The position numbers were made by a program, and so were the translations under genes. A stretch of DNA of 64,000 nucleotides, from contig NZ_LROS01000066.1 of NCBI RefSeq assembly GCF_001675165.1, forward strand, positions 1 through 64,000. Direction: 5' to 3'. This document shows positions 34,804 to 43,822 of the stretch, one piece after another. The notes beneath the pieces are model-generated. The model saw only the letters and a program-made list of their open reading frames with translations. It was not told the DNA's origin and did no database searches. This DNA is from Clostridium ragsdalei P11. GTDB taxonomy: Bacteria; Bacillota; Clostridia; Clostridiales; Clostridiaceae. How positions within the stretch are numbered: position 1 is the first letter of the stretch; each line of letters opens with the position of its first letter.

Positions 34804-35640
34804 TCAAAAAATATTTTTACTTTTTTCCAACAAGTTTTTCGCTTGTCCAATTGTAAGGGGCAAATCATCCACATTTAAAATTCCATCTTTATTTAAAATT
34901 TCAATTAAATGTGCTACTCTAGGAAGTCTTAAATTAATCTTACGAATAATTTCCTTTTTATTAAATACTTCTTCAGTAGTTCCCCCCATTATAATCTTTC
35001 CTCTATCTAGAAGATAAACTTTATCCGCAAGAAGTGGAACTGTATCCACGTCATGTGTTGCAAAAATTAAAGTAATTCCAAGTTTTTTATTTATAGAATC
35101 CAAAAGTCTAATTAATTTATGCACTCCTCGTGGATCAAGTGCTGCGGTTGGCTCATCCAATACCATAACTTTTGGTTTCATAGCAAGTACACTTGCAAGT
35201 GCAATTCTCTTTTTTTGTCCACCGCTTAAATTGTGAGGGCTTTTATCTTCATAACCTGACATTCCCACTGTTTTTAAAGCCCACTCTATAGTATCCTCTA
35301 ACTTTTTTCCATTAACTCCCATGTTTAAAAGTCCATAGGCAATTTCCTGCCTGACTGTAGGGTTAAAAAGCTGGTCATCAGAATCCTGAAATACCATTCC
35401 CACACTGCGCCTAATCTCTACTAAATTTCTTTTACATACTTCCATACCATTTACAGTGATAGTTCCAGATGTAGGTTTTAAAATCCCATTAAATAGGTGA
35501 AAAAGTGTAGACTTTCCCGCACCATTTGGGCCAAGTATTGCTACCTTCTCCCCACCTTTTATTTTCATATTAATATCTTTAAGTGCCATACTCCCATCAC
35601 CATAAGCATAACTAACTTGAGACACATCAATAATTTCCAT
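34804..35640 (-). CDS. cbiO: Cobalt ECF/CbiO-type ABC transporter ATPase
   Basis: 278 residues with Walker A GPNGAGKST, signature LSGGQKKR, Walker B VLDEPTAALDP and the His-loop THD. It powers substrate uptake with the T component encoded just upstream. The ATG at 35640 is chosen because AAAGGAGA lies at the right distance; another ATG two codons upstream sits on top of it. The transcript begins at a cobalamin riboswitch, which identifies cobalt as the likely cargo. Confidence 0.88.
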   Translation of the reverse strand: MEIIDVSQVSYAYGDGSMALKDINMKIKGGEKVAILGPNGAGKSTLFHLFNGILKPTSGTITVNGMEVCKRNLVEIRRSVGMVFQDSDDQLFNPTVRQEIAYGLLNMGVNGKKLEDTIEWALKTVGMSGYEDKSPHNLSGGQKKRIALASVLAMKPKVMVLDEPTAALDPRGVHKLIRLLDSINKKLGITLIFATHDVDTVPLLADKVYLLDRGKIIMGGTTEEVFNKKEIIRKINLRLPRVAHLIEILNKDGILNVDDLPLTIGQAKNLLEKSKNIF

Positions 35641-35652
35641 AAACATTCTCCT

Positions 35653-36432
35653 TTAAATCAATACATTTGCAATAATTAGAACAATCAATAAAATTACACC
35701 TACTACTCCAAGTCCAAAATCCTTAGAAGGTACTGGATATGTAAAAAATTTAGCTTCTATACTATCTTCATTATATCCCCTTGACAGCATGGCATTATAA
35801 ACTCTTATACTTCGATCTAAAGATTGTATTATAACATAGACTGCTATTTCCGCAGTATCTTTAATCTGATGAAACCAACTAGACTTATATCCCATACGAC
35901 TCAACTGAGCATGTCTCATACTTTTTCCCGTCTCTTCAATAATAAATATATACCTATACATCATATCTGCCAAGTCCACTATTATAGATGGCATTTTAAA
36001 TATTCTAAGGGTTTCAAGTATTTCAATCATAGGCGTACAAAATGATAGTACACAAGCTAAACTAACAGCTGCCATTATTCTAAGCATTAGTAAAATTCCA
36101 AGGTCAAGTCCTTCTTTATAAATATATAAATGATAACTTCCAAATGAGATATAAGTTAAAACATGACTACCATTAGTAAAAAGCATACTTATAAATACAA
36201 TCCAGGCTATTCCAAAAGGTATGAGTAATCTTTTTACAAGCCTTTTCAATGGCAAATGTAATGTATAATACCCAAATAAAGATAGCACCCATAAAAAAGT
36301 TACCAAATACCAATGTGAAAGGAAAGTAGCAATAATAATACCACTTAAAAACAAAACTGTTTTGACTCTCCCATCTAAACAATGTAAAAAACTATTTTTA
36401 TCATACATTTTTCTAAATGAAGCTAGTTCCAT
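35653..36432 (-). CDS. cbiQ: Cobalt ECF transporter T component (CbiQ)
   Basis: 259 residues from the ATG at 36432, with five to six membrane segments and a cytoplasmic coupling segment around QLSRMGYKSS and AMLSRGYN, the two AxxRG-like coupling motifs of T components. The usual CbiQ start MELASFRKM fits. The open frame continues 33 codons upstream of this ATG to a stop, which looks like the remnant of a different protein (36433-36531). 12 bp separate it from the ATPase gene. Confidence 0.87.
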   Translation of the reverse strand: MELASFRKMYDKNSFLHCLDGRVKTVLFLSGIIIATFLSHWYLVTFLWVLSLFGYYTLHLPLKRLVKRLLIPFGIAWIVFISMLFTNGSHVLTYISFGSYHLYIYKEGLDLGILLMLRIMAAVSLACVLSFCTPMIEILETLRIFKMPSIIVDLADMMYRYIFIIEETGKSMRHAQLSRMGYKSSWFHQIKDTAEIAVYVIIQSLDRSIRVYNAMLSRGYNEDSIEAKFFTYPVPSKDFGLGVVGVILLIVLIIANVLI

Positions 36433-36531
36433 AATTTTATTCTTCCCCTTTGACTTTAATTTGCCGAACATCTTTCCCCAGTAATGTCCAACTATCAATC
36501 CTGCAGAAAAAACACCTAATTCTTCATCACG
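36433..36531 (-). pseudogene. Short coding remnant upstream of cbiQ
   Basis: 33 in-frame codons after a TAA (36532-36534) read RDEELGVFSAG, then LIVGHYWGKMFGKL and a lysine-rich tail, directly continuous with the cbiQ frame. It reads like the C-terminal end of a membrane protein. CbiM and CbiN, which normally precede cbiQ, are missing, so it may be what is left of one of them. Identity not established. Confidence 0.35.
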
Positions 36532-36573
36532 TTACAGGACGTCCAATTTTTAATAATCTTTTCGTAAACGATT

Positions 36574-36606
36574 TTACCCTTCCTAGAGAAACCTAGGAAG
36601 GGTAAA
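36574..36606 (-). terminator. Hairpin in the riboswitch expression platform
   Basis: TTACCCTTCCTAG faces CTAGGAAGGGTAA, a 13-bp perfect stem with a 6-nt loop between the cobalamin riboswitch and cbiQ. It is the natural candidate for the B12-dependent terminator, although the T-tract after it is short. Confidence 0.6.
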
Positions 36607-36675
36607 TTATAATAACTGAAATAATATACTATAACAAAGGTCACCTCCCTATCACTCGTAGAGTTTAATGGTTCC

Positions 36676-36833
36676 TAAAGCAACATAGGCAGGTCTTCTG
36701 ACTTAAGATCATCATCCCTATAGCCTTCCCAGTTTCCCAGTGACATATAATAAGGACTCCTCTTTTCACAGCGGCGGGACCGTGCAGACTTTCCATCTGG
36801 CTTCCCTTTTCAGCATAATAATGCACCTATATC
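36676..36833 (-). ncRNA. Cobalamin (AdoCbl) riboswitch
   Basis: The minus strand has the class features in order: the GGTGCATT helix, AAAGGGAA, the catalytic-looking core GGTCCCGCCGCTGTG (B12 box region), GGAGTCC, and the 3' signature GTCAGAAGACCTGCC. It precedes cbiQ and cbiO on the same strand and should repress cobalt uptake when B12 is plentiful. The 36834-37029 stretch upstream of it is AT-rich and holds no gene that I can support. Confidence 0.92.
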
Positions 36834-37029
36834 TTTTTTATATTCTTTTATCAATAATTGCTTTTCTAATTATGATATATAACTATTTAATGCAATTTTC
36901 TCACAATATTTCTTTCATGTCAAGTATGCTACTTAATGCCCTGCAATTCGTAATTTGGAAATTCATTATTGTAAAATGGCACATATATTTTTCACTTTTA
37001 TGAGTCTTTTACTTAGAAATACCACGAAT

Positions 37030-38541
37030 CTAGTTTTCATACATAAAATAAGCAATAGCATCTTTTAATACTGTAGCAAAATCCACATTTCTCTTATGAT
37101 AAACATTTCCTCCATATTCATTAGATTGATTATCACATATATAAGCATAATCATAACTTTTTGGGTCACACCACTTCATGAAAGTATAGGTATGGCTTGG
37201 ACCATTCGTTGTAAAGCATATATCACCAGGTCGAAGTTTTGCTAAATCCTCACACTTAGTCCACCCTCTTTGTAAAAGTTGTGATGTAAATTGTACAGTA
37301 TTACATACCCACTCTGGCAAATCAGTAAGTCCTGATCTTCTCAAAGCTTCACTTTGAAAATATACACAGTTATTGCTTGTGTCACCACCGTGAAGCTCAA
37401 TAGCTCTATTTAAAACTGATTGTCTATAATCTTCATCGCTAAGATAATTATAAAGATTTTTCTGCAACTCAGAATGGGAAGCAGAAGTATCTGTTGGTGT
37501 AGTCGGCTCAGGTGATGGGTCAACTGGTTCTGGCTGCGGCTGCGGTTGTGGCTCAGGTGATGGTTGAGGCTTGTCCGACGTTTTGCCATTTGTCAAAGTT
37601 GCCACTATGTCTCCAGTTATCCCAGCTTCACCGCCAAATACATATAACTTACTAAAGCTTTTATTTTCTATAAAACATTGTGTTACAGGAGCTGTACTGC
37701 TTCCTACCAAAACTATCGGATTTGAATTTAATGCAGCAAAAGCTGATCCGCTTAAAGCATCTGCAAAGTCTTCTGAATAAGCCAGACAAATCGAACTAAA
37801 ATCAAATTTATCAGAAAAAGCATTTATTATATTTATATTTCTTTCATATTTATCGCTTCCAGAAATCCTCTTAACATTTGGAAACTTAGATGACACAGCA
37901 TCACTTATTATGTCTTGTCCACCCAATACATAAGTTACCGGTATATTTTTACTTTCTACCAATTGACTTACTGAATCTGGTACTGAATCCTTTGGGACTA
38001 ATATAATTGGCATCTGCAATTTTGCAGCTATAGAAGCTATAGAAAGTGCATCAGTATAATCACTATCTGTAGTTAAGATTATTCCATTATATATCCCTAT
38101 TTGATTTGCCACTGATACAGAGGTCTCAGTTCTGTTAAGTCCAGAAAATCTTTCAGTTGGTATATTCATTTCATGAAGTTCATCGTCAACTTCATTGCTT
38201 ATAACTCCAGTGCCTCCTACAATAAAAACTTGTTTAACATTTAATCTCTTTATTTGCTCAATTGTAGTATTCTCTAGTCTATCACTGCCATTTAAAAGTA
38301 TTGGTGCATTATACTTTTTAGCTAAGGTTGATGCACTTAAAGCATCTGGAAAGTTATATCCATTCACAATAACTGCATAGTTGGAATTTTTCCAGCCTTG
38401 ATTTACTATTTGTGAACAGGTTCCATATCTATCTTGTCCACCTAATCTTATAGATTCCGGTGAAGCAGCACTAGCTTTCACTCCCAAAAATATAAATACA
38501 AACATAAAAACAGAAAGTAAAACAATTAATTTTTTCTTCAT
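37030..38541 (-). CDS. Secreted cell-wall protein: CWB2 repeats plus CHAP/NlpC-like hydrolase domain
   Basis: 503 residues: a signal peptide (about 1-26), three CWB2 cell-wall-binding repeats (about 30-325, with RxSGxxRYET-like motifs such as RLGGQDRYGT and RFSGLNRTET), a Pro-rich linker (QPQPQPEP), and a C-terminal domain. The last has a candidate catalytic Cys in NNCVYFQSEALR and His in GPSHTYTFMKW, resembling CHAP/NlpC-P60 amidases or endopeptidases. It should be anchored non-covalently to wall polymers and cut peptidoglycan. Monocistronic. Confidence 0.85.
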   Translation of the reverse strand: MKKKLIVLLSVFMFVFIFLGVKASAASPESIRLGGQDRYGTCSQIVNQGWKNSNYAVIVNGYNFPDALSASTLAKKYNAPILLNGSDRLENTTIEQIKRLNVKQVFIVGGTGVISNEVDDELHEMNIPTERFSGLNRTETSVSVANQIGIYNGIILTTDSDYTDALSIASIAAKLQMPIILVPKDSVPDSVSQLVESKNIPVTYVLGGQDIISDAVSSKFPNVKRISGSDKYERNINIINAFSDKFDFSSICLAYSEDFADALSGSAFAALNSNPIVLVGSSTAPVTQCFIENKSFSKLYVFGGEAGITGDIVATLTNGKTSDKPQPSPEPQPQPQPEPVDPSPEPTTPTDTSASHSELQKNLYNYLSDEDYRQSVLNRAIELHGGDTSNNCVYFQSEALRRSGLTDLPEWVCNTVQFTSQLLQRGWTKCEDLAKLRPGDICFTTNGPSHTYTFMKWCDPKSYDYAYICDNQSNEYGGNVYHKRNVDFATVLKDAIAYFMYEN

Positions 38542-38569
38542 ATGTACACCCCTTATTATTTAGTAATCA

Positions 38570-38823
38570 GCTTTCACACATACGATATTTTGACTTAATA
38601 TAAAAACCTTGTGAAGCAAAGCTCGCAAGTTAAGAATTAATAATGAAAAATTAATAGTGAAGGATGATTTTTAGCTATCGCAAAAAATCTTTAAATTTAT
38701 ATAACTCATCAATATTTCGCTTTAGCGAAACGAGTGATGAAAAGCTTAATCAAATATTTTTTGTAGTGTAACGGAGAAAAATCCACATTAACTATTAATT
38801 CTTCATTCTTAACTATTAATTAA
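38570..38823. mobile_element. AT-rich MITE, copy 2 (right end truncated)
   Basis: It matches the MITE at 31823 from CTTTCACACATA to TTAATTAA, with the same GTTAAGAATTAATAATG and CTATTAATTCTTCATTC blocks and the core CGCTTTAGCGAAACGAG. The outer right terminal repeat is missing. It fills most of the 290-bp gap between the cell-wall protein gene and the DUF503 gene. Confidence 0.78.
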
Positions 38824-38831
38824 ACGCTGCT

Positions 38832-39122
38832 TCATATACCTTCAACATCTTCTTTTTGAATATCTATTATTTCTGCGTCAGTATTATTTTCTACAAAAGT
38901 TATGATATTTTCCATTGTTGAATCTACTTGTGCAGAAGTTCCACATATTCCTGCAGCTCCTATAACTATCATTTGATGAACATCCTGCTCATCAACTTCT
39001 GCCACAGATACGTTAAACTTATTTTTTAACTTTTGAACTATGCTTTTTACTACCATTCTTTTTTCTTTTAATGAATGAACCCAAGATGCTCTCAAGGTAA
39101 TTTTCATAAGCAATATTTTCAT
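38832..39122 (-). CDS. DUF503 family protein
   Basis: 96 residues from the ATG at 39122, preceded by GATGGTG; the family normally begins with this MKILLMKITL segment. The conserved SLKEKRMVVKSIVQKLKNKF block is present. The fold is small and ferredoxin-like, with no established function. It lies after the hydrogenase genes on the same strand, 130 bp downstream, and may or may not belong to that operon. Confidence 0.8.
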   Translation of the reverse strand: MKILLMKITLRASWVHSLKEKRMVVKSIVQKLKNKFNVSVAEVDEQDVHQMIVIGAAGICGTSAQVDSTMENIITFVENNTDAEIIDIQKEDVEGI

Positions 39123-39253
39123 ATGTTTCACCATCTTTTCATTATAAGTATAATTTGCTTTCTGTTTTCCTGTCAACTTTTGATTATAGAAATAGTTTTA
39201 CAATAGCACAAATAATCTCTTCAATTATGCCCTCCAAATTGCTAATATCATTT

Positions 39254-39520
39254 CTACTTTTCATCTTCATATTGGTAACCTTCTATATTTTTAATTATTG
39301 CCATTTGATCAGGCAAATTTTCAATTTCAATTTTAACTTCTGTTGATTCATCAGTTATGTCTTCATTATAGTTTCTCAAATAATCATAAAGATTATTTTC
39401 ATTAACATGACTGTAACTATTTACAGCTATAACTACTTTACCTATCTTTAAAATCTTATTTGAACTGCAGCATTCACTTAAAGCCCTAGATATTTTACTC
39501 AATAAAATCATATCATGCAT
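39254..39520 (-). CDS. HypA-like protein lacking the zinc domain
   Basis: 88 residues. It begins MHDMILLSKISRALSE, comparable with the MHE... nickel-binding N-terminus of HypA, and IGKVVIAVNSYSHVNENNL fits the HypA fold. The two CxxC zinc motifs of true HypA are absent. It could be a diverged nickel chaperone or regulatory partner for the hydrogenase encoded upstream in the same operon. The identification is tentative and leans on context. Confidence 0.5.
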   Translation of the reverse strand: MHDMILLSKISRALSECCSSNKILKIGKVVIAVNSYSHVNENNLYDYLRNYNEDITDESTEVKIEIENLPDQMAIIKNIEGYQYEDEK

Positions 39521-39555
39521 TTATTATTTACCCCTTTTTCAAAACTAATTTGTTA

Positions 39556-39969
39556 TTAAATTTTTAACTCTCCCACTTTAGGTAGACCATTTAATATCTT
39601 TATTTCTCCACTGTGACATGCCCTAAATTGTAAAGTTAAGTCTTTTCCAGCATACAGACCAAAATGCGTCCCTCCACCCCATACAGGAGACAAACTCACA
39701 TCATACACTATTCCATTTACAGCAACATACGCCGGAGAGCCACCAGCACCATTGTATTTTGAAAGTTCTTCCAAAGTAAATTGTTTTTCCTGTCTTACTA
39801 TATCTTTGTTCATTGTATTCATTAGTTTTTCTAATTCCCCTATTTGAATATTCATGAGATGTCCATAATAGCTTTTTATAAAAGGGCATACAGCAAACAT
39901 ACTACTTTTTTTATAAAAAGTTATTTTTCGCCTAATTATCTTCAACTTTTTCATTAAATAAAAATCCAA
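39556..39969 (-). CDS. Cytochrome b5-like heme/steroid-binding domain protein
   Basis: 137 residues. Residues about 63-137 match the cytochrome b5-like heme/steroid-binding fold: FTLEELSKYNG, AYVAVNGIVYDVS, then GGTHFGLYAGKD. The HPGG heme ligand motif of classic b5 is absent, so heme binding, if any, would be of the MAPR type. It starts directly at the end of the protease gene and may serve as an electron-transfer partner or assembly factor of the NiFe hydrogenase. The N-terminal 60 residues are basic and unassigned. Confidence 0.7.
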   Translation of the reverse strand: MDFYLMKKLKIIRRKITFYKKSSMFAVCPFIKSYYGHLMNIQIGELEKLMNTMNKDIVRQEKQFTLEELSKYNGAGGSPAYVAVNGIVYDVSLSPVWGGGTHFGLYAGKDLTLQFRACHSGEIKILNGLPKVGELKI

Positions 39970-40434
39970 CTATTTTTCCTCCTCTGCTCTATCATTCAAT
40001 CTCAGAAAAATATTTTTCAATACATCTTTTGAAATATCCTTAAGCTTACTTTGTAAATTATGGCTAAGTCCCAATTTAAAGCTTACACTAGCTGCTTCAA
40101 TTTCAATAATAAACCCAGTTAATGATTTGTAGTAAACTCCTATAATGTCTATGAAGCTATAGCTGTGCTGGGTATAATATTTGTTTTTGCACTTATAATC
40201 TTGTAAGCTGGCAACTGTTATCGTACCTGGAACTTTTCCATTATAAGAAGCATCTATTATAAATATAAAATCACCATCTTTTACTTGGGAAATGCAGTAT
40301 TCCACATCTGTTTCTCCTATTATAGATTGAATATGGTTATGTGCAAGTTCCTCTTTTATATTTTCCAGGATCTTAATTCCAATGCCATCGTCTTCCATTA
40401 ATATATTTCCTAGAGCAATAACTTTTGCTTTCAT
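39970..40434 (-). CDS. Hydrogenase maturation protease (HyaD/HycI-like)
   Basis: 154 residues. The nickel-sensing motifs are present: GNILMEDDGIG near the N-terminus, an Asp in IDASYNG and a His in QHSYSF. It removes the C-terminal tail of the hydrogenase large subunit after Ni insertion. Its start overlaps the end of the large subunit gene by 4 nt, so the pair is translationally coupled and specific to each other. Confidence 0.9.
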   Translation of the reverse strand: MKAKVIALGNILMEDDGIGIKILENIKEELAHNHIQSIIGETDVEYCISQVKDGDFIFIIDASYNGKVPGTITVASLQDYKCKNKYYTQHSYSFIDIIGVYYKSLTGFIIEIEAASVSFKLGLSHNLQSKLKDISKDVLKNIFLRLNDRAEEEK

Positions 40435-41816
40435 ACTATAACCTGTACGTCCACTGGTTCATATGCATCACTTATCAAATGAGTTGCACAGGAAACACAA
40501 GGATCAAAGGACCTCATAATTCTCCCAACTTCTATAGGCTGCTTTATATCTTTTATTTTCGTTCCAAGTAAAGATTTTTCTCCAATTCCAAGCGCACCTG
40601 ATTGATTTCTTGGCCCCATGTTCCACACTGTAGGAGTTATAATATTGTAATGCTTTATAAATTTATCTTCTATACTTATCCAGTGTCCCAAGGATCCTCT
40701 AGTTGTGTCAATTAATCCTGCACCAAATGCTTTATCTGGGATTTCATATATTCTTTGTTCTGCTGGAATAAGCTTAATTCTATCTGCAAGTCCTTGCATA
40801 ATTTCTAAAATCTTTTTTGTTTCAAGTACTCTGGCAACATTTCTGTCCATACATGAACTTCCACCAGTATACTCACCTGAAAGTATCAATCTTGCTAGAG
40901 GTCCTACTTCCATAGAATAGCCATCATAAGTTGGCGATTTTATAAAGCTGTAACCTGTTTCTTTAGATAAATTTATTGTTTCATCATCATTCATGTACCA
41001 GGTGTAAAGTATATTCTCTGTAATTTTATTACTATTAAAGTTATGCTTTTGTCCATTTATTAAGACAGAAGGTCCTACATAACTTATCTCAGGATCAGCA
41101 TACTTATCAAAAATTCCATAAGTCATAAAGTTTCCATAGGCTTTTCCCATTTTAAAATAATCAGCATAGTATTTTGAAATTATGTTCATGTCCTCTAACA
41201 TAACACTACTTACGAATTCATTAATTTGAGAAATAATAGATTTAACTTTTGTAAGTTTATATGGATCTATATTTATGGTAACTCCTCCAACAAAAATTCC
41301 GTGATTATGGGGAGCCTTTCCTCCAAGAGTAGCCAATCCTTCATGGGCTAACCTACTGTATTTAATACTTTCAATATAATCTTCACTTATCTTTTTATTT
41401 AAGTTATAAGGTAATCTATAATCTTCATATTGATCTGAAAAAAGAGGATTTATATTGGGCATCTTCACATAACTTGGTATAGTCAAATTATAAAAATGTC
41501 TTATATGATTTTGTATAAATTCAAAACCATGTATTAAATTACGCATATACGAATCATTTACACTAATTTTTATCTTCAAAGCATCTTCAAGAGCTGTAGC
41601 AGCTGCCACAGCATGAGCTGTTGAACATATCCCACAAATTCTTTCTGTAAAATATACTGCATCCAGCGGCTGTCTGTTTTTTAACATTTTTTCAAATCCT
41701 CTAAAAAGCAATCCACTAGTTTCAGCATCTACTATAATATTTTTTTCTACTTGCACTTTAGTTTCCAAAAAACCACTTATTCTCGTAATTGGATCAATGG
41801 TAATTTTCTTTTTCAT
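40431..41816 (-). CDS. NiFe hydrogenase large subunit
   Basis: 461 residues. The NiFe-site cysteines are in RICGICSTAH (C61, C64) near the N-terminus and DPCVSCATH near the C-terminus. The protein continues 13 residues past the final His, the tail that the adjacent protease removes. With the small subunit upstream it should oxidise or produce H2. The motif set is of the group 1 uptake type; exact subgroup not determined. Confidence 0.95.
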   Translation of the reverse strand: MKKKITIDPITRISGFLETKVQVEKNIIVDAETSGLLFRGFEKMLKNRQPLDAVYFTERICGICSTAHAVAAATALEDALKIKISVNDSYMRNLIHGFEFIQNHIRHFYNLTIPSYVKMPNINPLFSDQYEDYRLPYNLNKKISEDYIESIKYSRLAHEGLATLGGKAPHNHGIFVGGVTINIDPYKLTKVKSIISQINEFVSSVMLEDMNIISKYYADYFKMGKAYGNFMTYGIFDKYADPEISYVGPSVLINGQKHNFNSNKITENILYTWYMNDDETINLSKETGYSFIKSPTYDGYSMEVGPLARLILSGEYTGGSSCMDRNVARVLETKKILEIMQGLADRIKLIPAEQRIYEIPDKAFGAGLIDTTRGSLGHWISIEDKFIKHYNIITPTVWNMGPRNQSGALGIGEKSLLGTKIKDIKQPIEVGRIMRSFDPCVSCATHLISDAYEPVDVQVIV

Positions 41817-41829
41817 AGCACCCTCCTTA

Positions 41830-42711
41830 CTAATACCTTACAAATGGTTCCATACCATCTGGAAATCTAGAATTTGCACATCCTATACAGTTGGTATTGT
41901 CTTCAACAGGCCAGTTCACATATCCATTCCACTTTCTCCTAGGACAATCTGTTTTAGTTACAGGCCCCCTGCATCCAAGTTTAAACATACATCCATCTTC
42001 TCCAAATTTTTTTGCAAAAATTCTGTTATCAAAAAATCCCCTTCTTGTACACCTATCATGAATGGTAATTCCATAAAAAAGAAGAGGTCTTCCATCTTCA
42101 TCCAATTGCGGTTTGCCAAAAGCAACTAAATGTGCTAAAGTTCCAACTACCCAATCCGGATGGCATGGACAGCCTGGAAGTCTTATGACTTCACGATTTA
42201 GTATTTCTTTAACACTTTTGCTTTCTGATGGGTTTGGCCTGGCGGCAGAAATTCCACCATAGGATGCACAAGTTCCTACACAGAGAACATACTTTGCTTT
42301 TTCTCCTGCCATTTTTACAGCTTCAAGTGCAGTAACAGGTTTTCCTTCATAATTGGCAACAATATTATAAAAACCATTTTGAGCAGTAGATACCGCTCCA
42401 TCTACTAGTAGTATAAATTCAGTATCCAATGTATCTAAGAATTGTTTAAAAGCATACTCACCTTCTGAAGTCATTAGAGTATTGTTGTATTTTAAATTAA
42501 TGAGTTTTTCTAAAATATAATCGAGTCCAGGATTTTCACTATTTAAAAAAGAAATAATATTTCCTGAACATCCTGTTACTTCAAGCCATATAGCATTTAA
42601 TTTTTTCGTCTTTCCCCTTTTAATTAAATCTATAGCTTCACTAGTAAAAGCCTTTGAACTGCGTTCCTTATCTACGATTAAAGGACATATACCCTTGTTT
42701 CGAACATTCAT
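41830..42711 (-). CDS. NiFe hydrogenase small subunit
   Basis: 293 residues carrying Fe-S clusters. The distal and medial cluster ligands are recognisable: HDRC, EDGCMFKLGC, and TDCPRRKW followed by NCIGC; two further proximal ligands are in GTCASYGG and LPGCPCHPDW. The usual proximal CxGC is VTGC here (V45, C48), so the first Cys ligand is missing. There is no twin-arginine signal peptide, so it probably stays on the cytoplasmic side or travels with another protein. First gene of the operon, 13 bp before the large subunit. Confidence 0.93.
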   Translation of the reverse strand: MNVRNKGICPLIVDKERSSKAFTSEAIDLIKRGKTKKLNAIWLEVTGCSGNIISFLNSENPGLDYILEKLINLKYNNTLMTSEGEYAFKQFLDTLDTEFILLVDGAVSTAQNGFYNIVANYEGKPVTALEAVKMAGEKAKYVLCVGTCASYGGISAARPNPSESKSVKEILNREVIRLPGCPCHPDWVVGTLAHLVAFGKPQLDEDGRPLLFYGITIHDRCTRRGFFDNRIFAKKFGEDGCMFKLGCRGPVTKTDCPRRKWNGYVNWPVEDNTNCIGCANSRFPDGMEPFVRY

Positions 42712-42787
42712 TTACCTATCACTCTGCCTTTTAATTTTCTATATTATTTATATAATTAAAAGACAATTAATATAACGTGTATTTATA

Positions 42788-42826
42788 CAAAAAAATAAAA
42801 CCACCTTATTTTTTAAAGTAGCTTTA
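42788..42826 (-). terminator. Terminator after the alpha/beta hydrolase gene
   Basis: On the minus strand, AAAGCTACTTT pairs with AAGGTGGTTTT through several G-U pairs and is followed by ATTTTTTTG. It lies between the hydrolase stop codon and the hydrogenase operon. Confidence 0.6.
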
Positions 42827-42869
42827 TCTTTTAAATCATTTCTAATATATTCTTCTTAAGCTTGTATAC

Positions 42870-43787
42870 TTATAGCATATTAAATTCACGTCTAAGGGAA
42901 TTATACATACCTTCCCTTATCCACAATGTCAAATTAGCAGGTACCATATCAAAACCATGACAAACACGCGGCAGGCTATACAATTCTGTAGGTACTGCAA
43001 ATTCCATCAATCTTCTAGCATAATCTATTCCTTCATCACGAAGTGGATCATATTCCAATGTAACAACAAATGTAGCTGGCAAACCAGATAAATCTCTTGC
43101 TAAAGCAGGAACTGCATAATATGGAGGTTGAGTTCCATTAAATCCATGATCACCAAGATATAATTTCCATACACCAGATAAACCATTACCTTTAACCATA
43201 GGCACATCATCAAACATCTGCTTAGCTGATGTTGTATTAGCTAAATAATCAATAGCAGGAAAATTTAAAATTTGCATACAAACTTTAGGACCATTATGAT
43301 CACGCAAATACAAACAAAGACCTGCTGCAATTGCACCACCTGCACTTGTCCCAAATACTGCAATTCTTTCAGGATCTATACCAAATTCATCTAGATGGTC
43401 ATGTGCATAAGTTAATGCAGCAAGACAATCCTTAAGCTGTGCTGGATAAGGATACTTAGGCGCCAATCTGTAGCCTACTGAAATGACAGTACATGGAACA
43501 TTATCTACAAATCCCACATCTCTAACATTATCATTATCTATATTCCCAGCTACAAATCCTCCTCCATGTATTCCTAAAACCAATGGAGATTTTGAGCTAC
43601 CTTTTTTTCTATAAACCCTTATTGGCACATCAGGTTCACCATCTATGCCAGGAACTTTTGAATCATATATTTCAATATCATCCGCTATATCACAATGCTT
43701 AAATGGTTCAATCAACTTGTTTGCCTCTTTTACATCAGATGGAAGATTTTCTAGAACCTCGTATCCAGGATGTAATTTTACTTTCAT
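42870..43787 (-). CDS. Alpha/beta hydrolase, hormone-sensitive-lipase-like esterase
   Basis: 305 residues. Oxyanion-hole motif GIHGGGF, nucleophile elbow GTSAGG, catalytic Asp in EYDPLRDEG and His in CHGFDM. No signal peptide, so it is intracellular. It is the last gene of a minus-strand series with a second esterase, two MFS transporters and enoate-reductase-like enzymes. That suggests it cleaves an imported aromatic or hydroaromatic ester such as a chlorogenate-type compound; this role is inferred. Confidence 0.85.
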   Translation of the reverse strand: MKVKLHPGYEVLENLPSDVKEANKLIEPFKHCDIADDIEIYDSKVPGIDGEPDVPIRVYRKKGSSKSPLVLGIHGGGFVAGNIDNDNVRDVGFVDNVPCTVISVGYRLAPKYPYPAQLKDCLAALTYAHDHLDEFGIDPERIAVFGTSAGGAIAAGLCLYLRDHNGPKVCMQILNFPAIDYLANTTSAKQMFDDVPMVKGNGLSGVWKLYLGDHGFNGTQPPYYAVPALARDLSGLPATFVVTLEYDPLRDEGIDYARRLMEFAVPTELYSLPRVCHGFDMVPANLTLWIREGMYNSLRREFNML

Positions 43788-43822
43788 TATATGTCACCCC
43801 TTAAATAATAACTTCCTAATAT

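Noticed and set aside
36740-37003. 87-aa open frame on the plus strand
   Set aside because: It overlaps the cobalamin riboswitch on the other strand and has no start signals.
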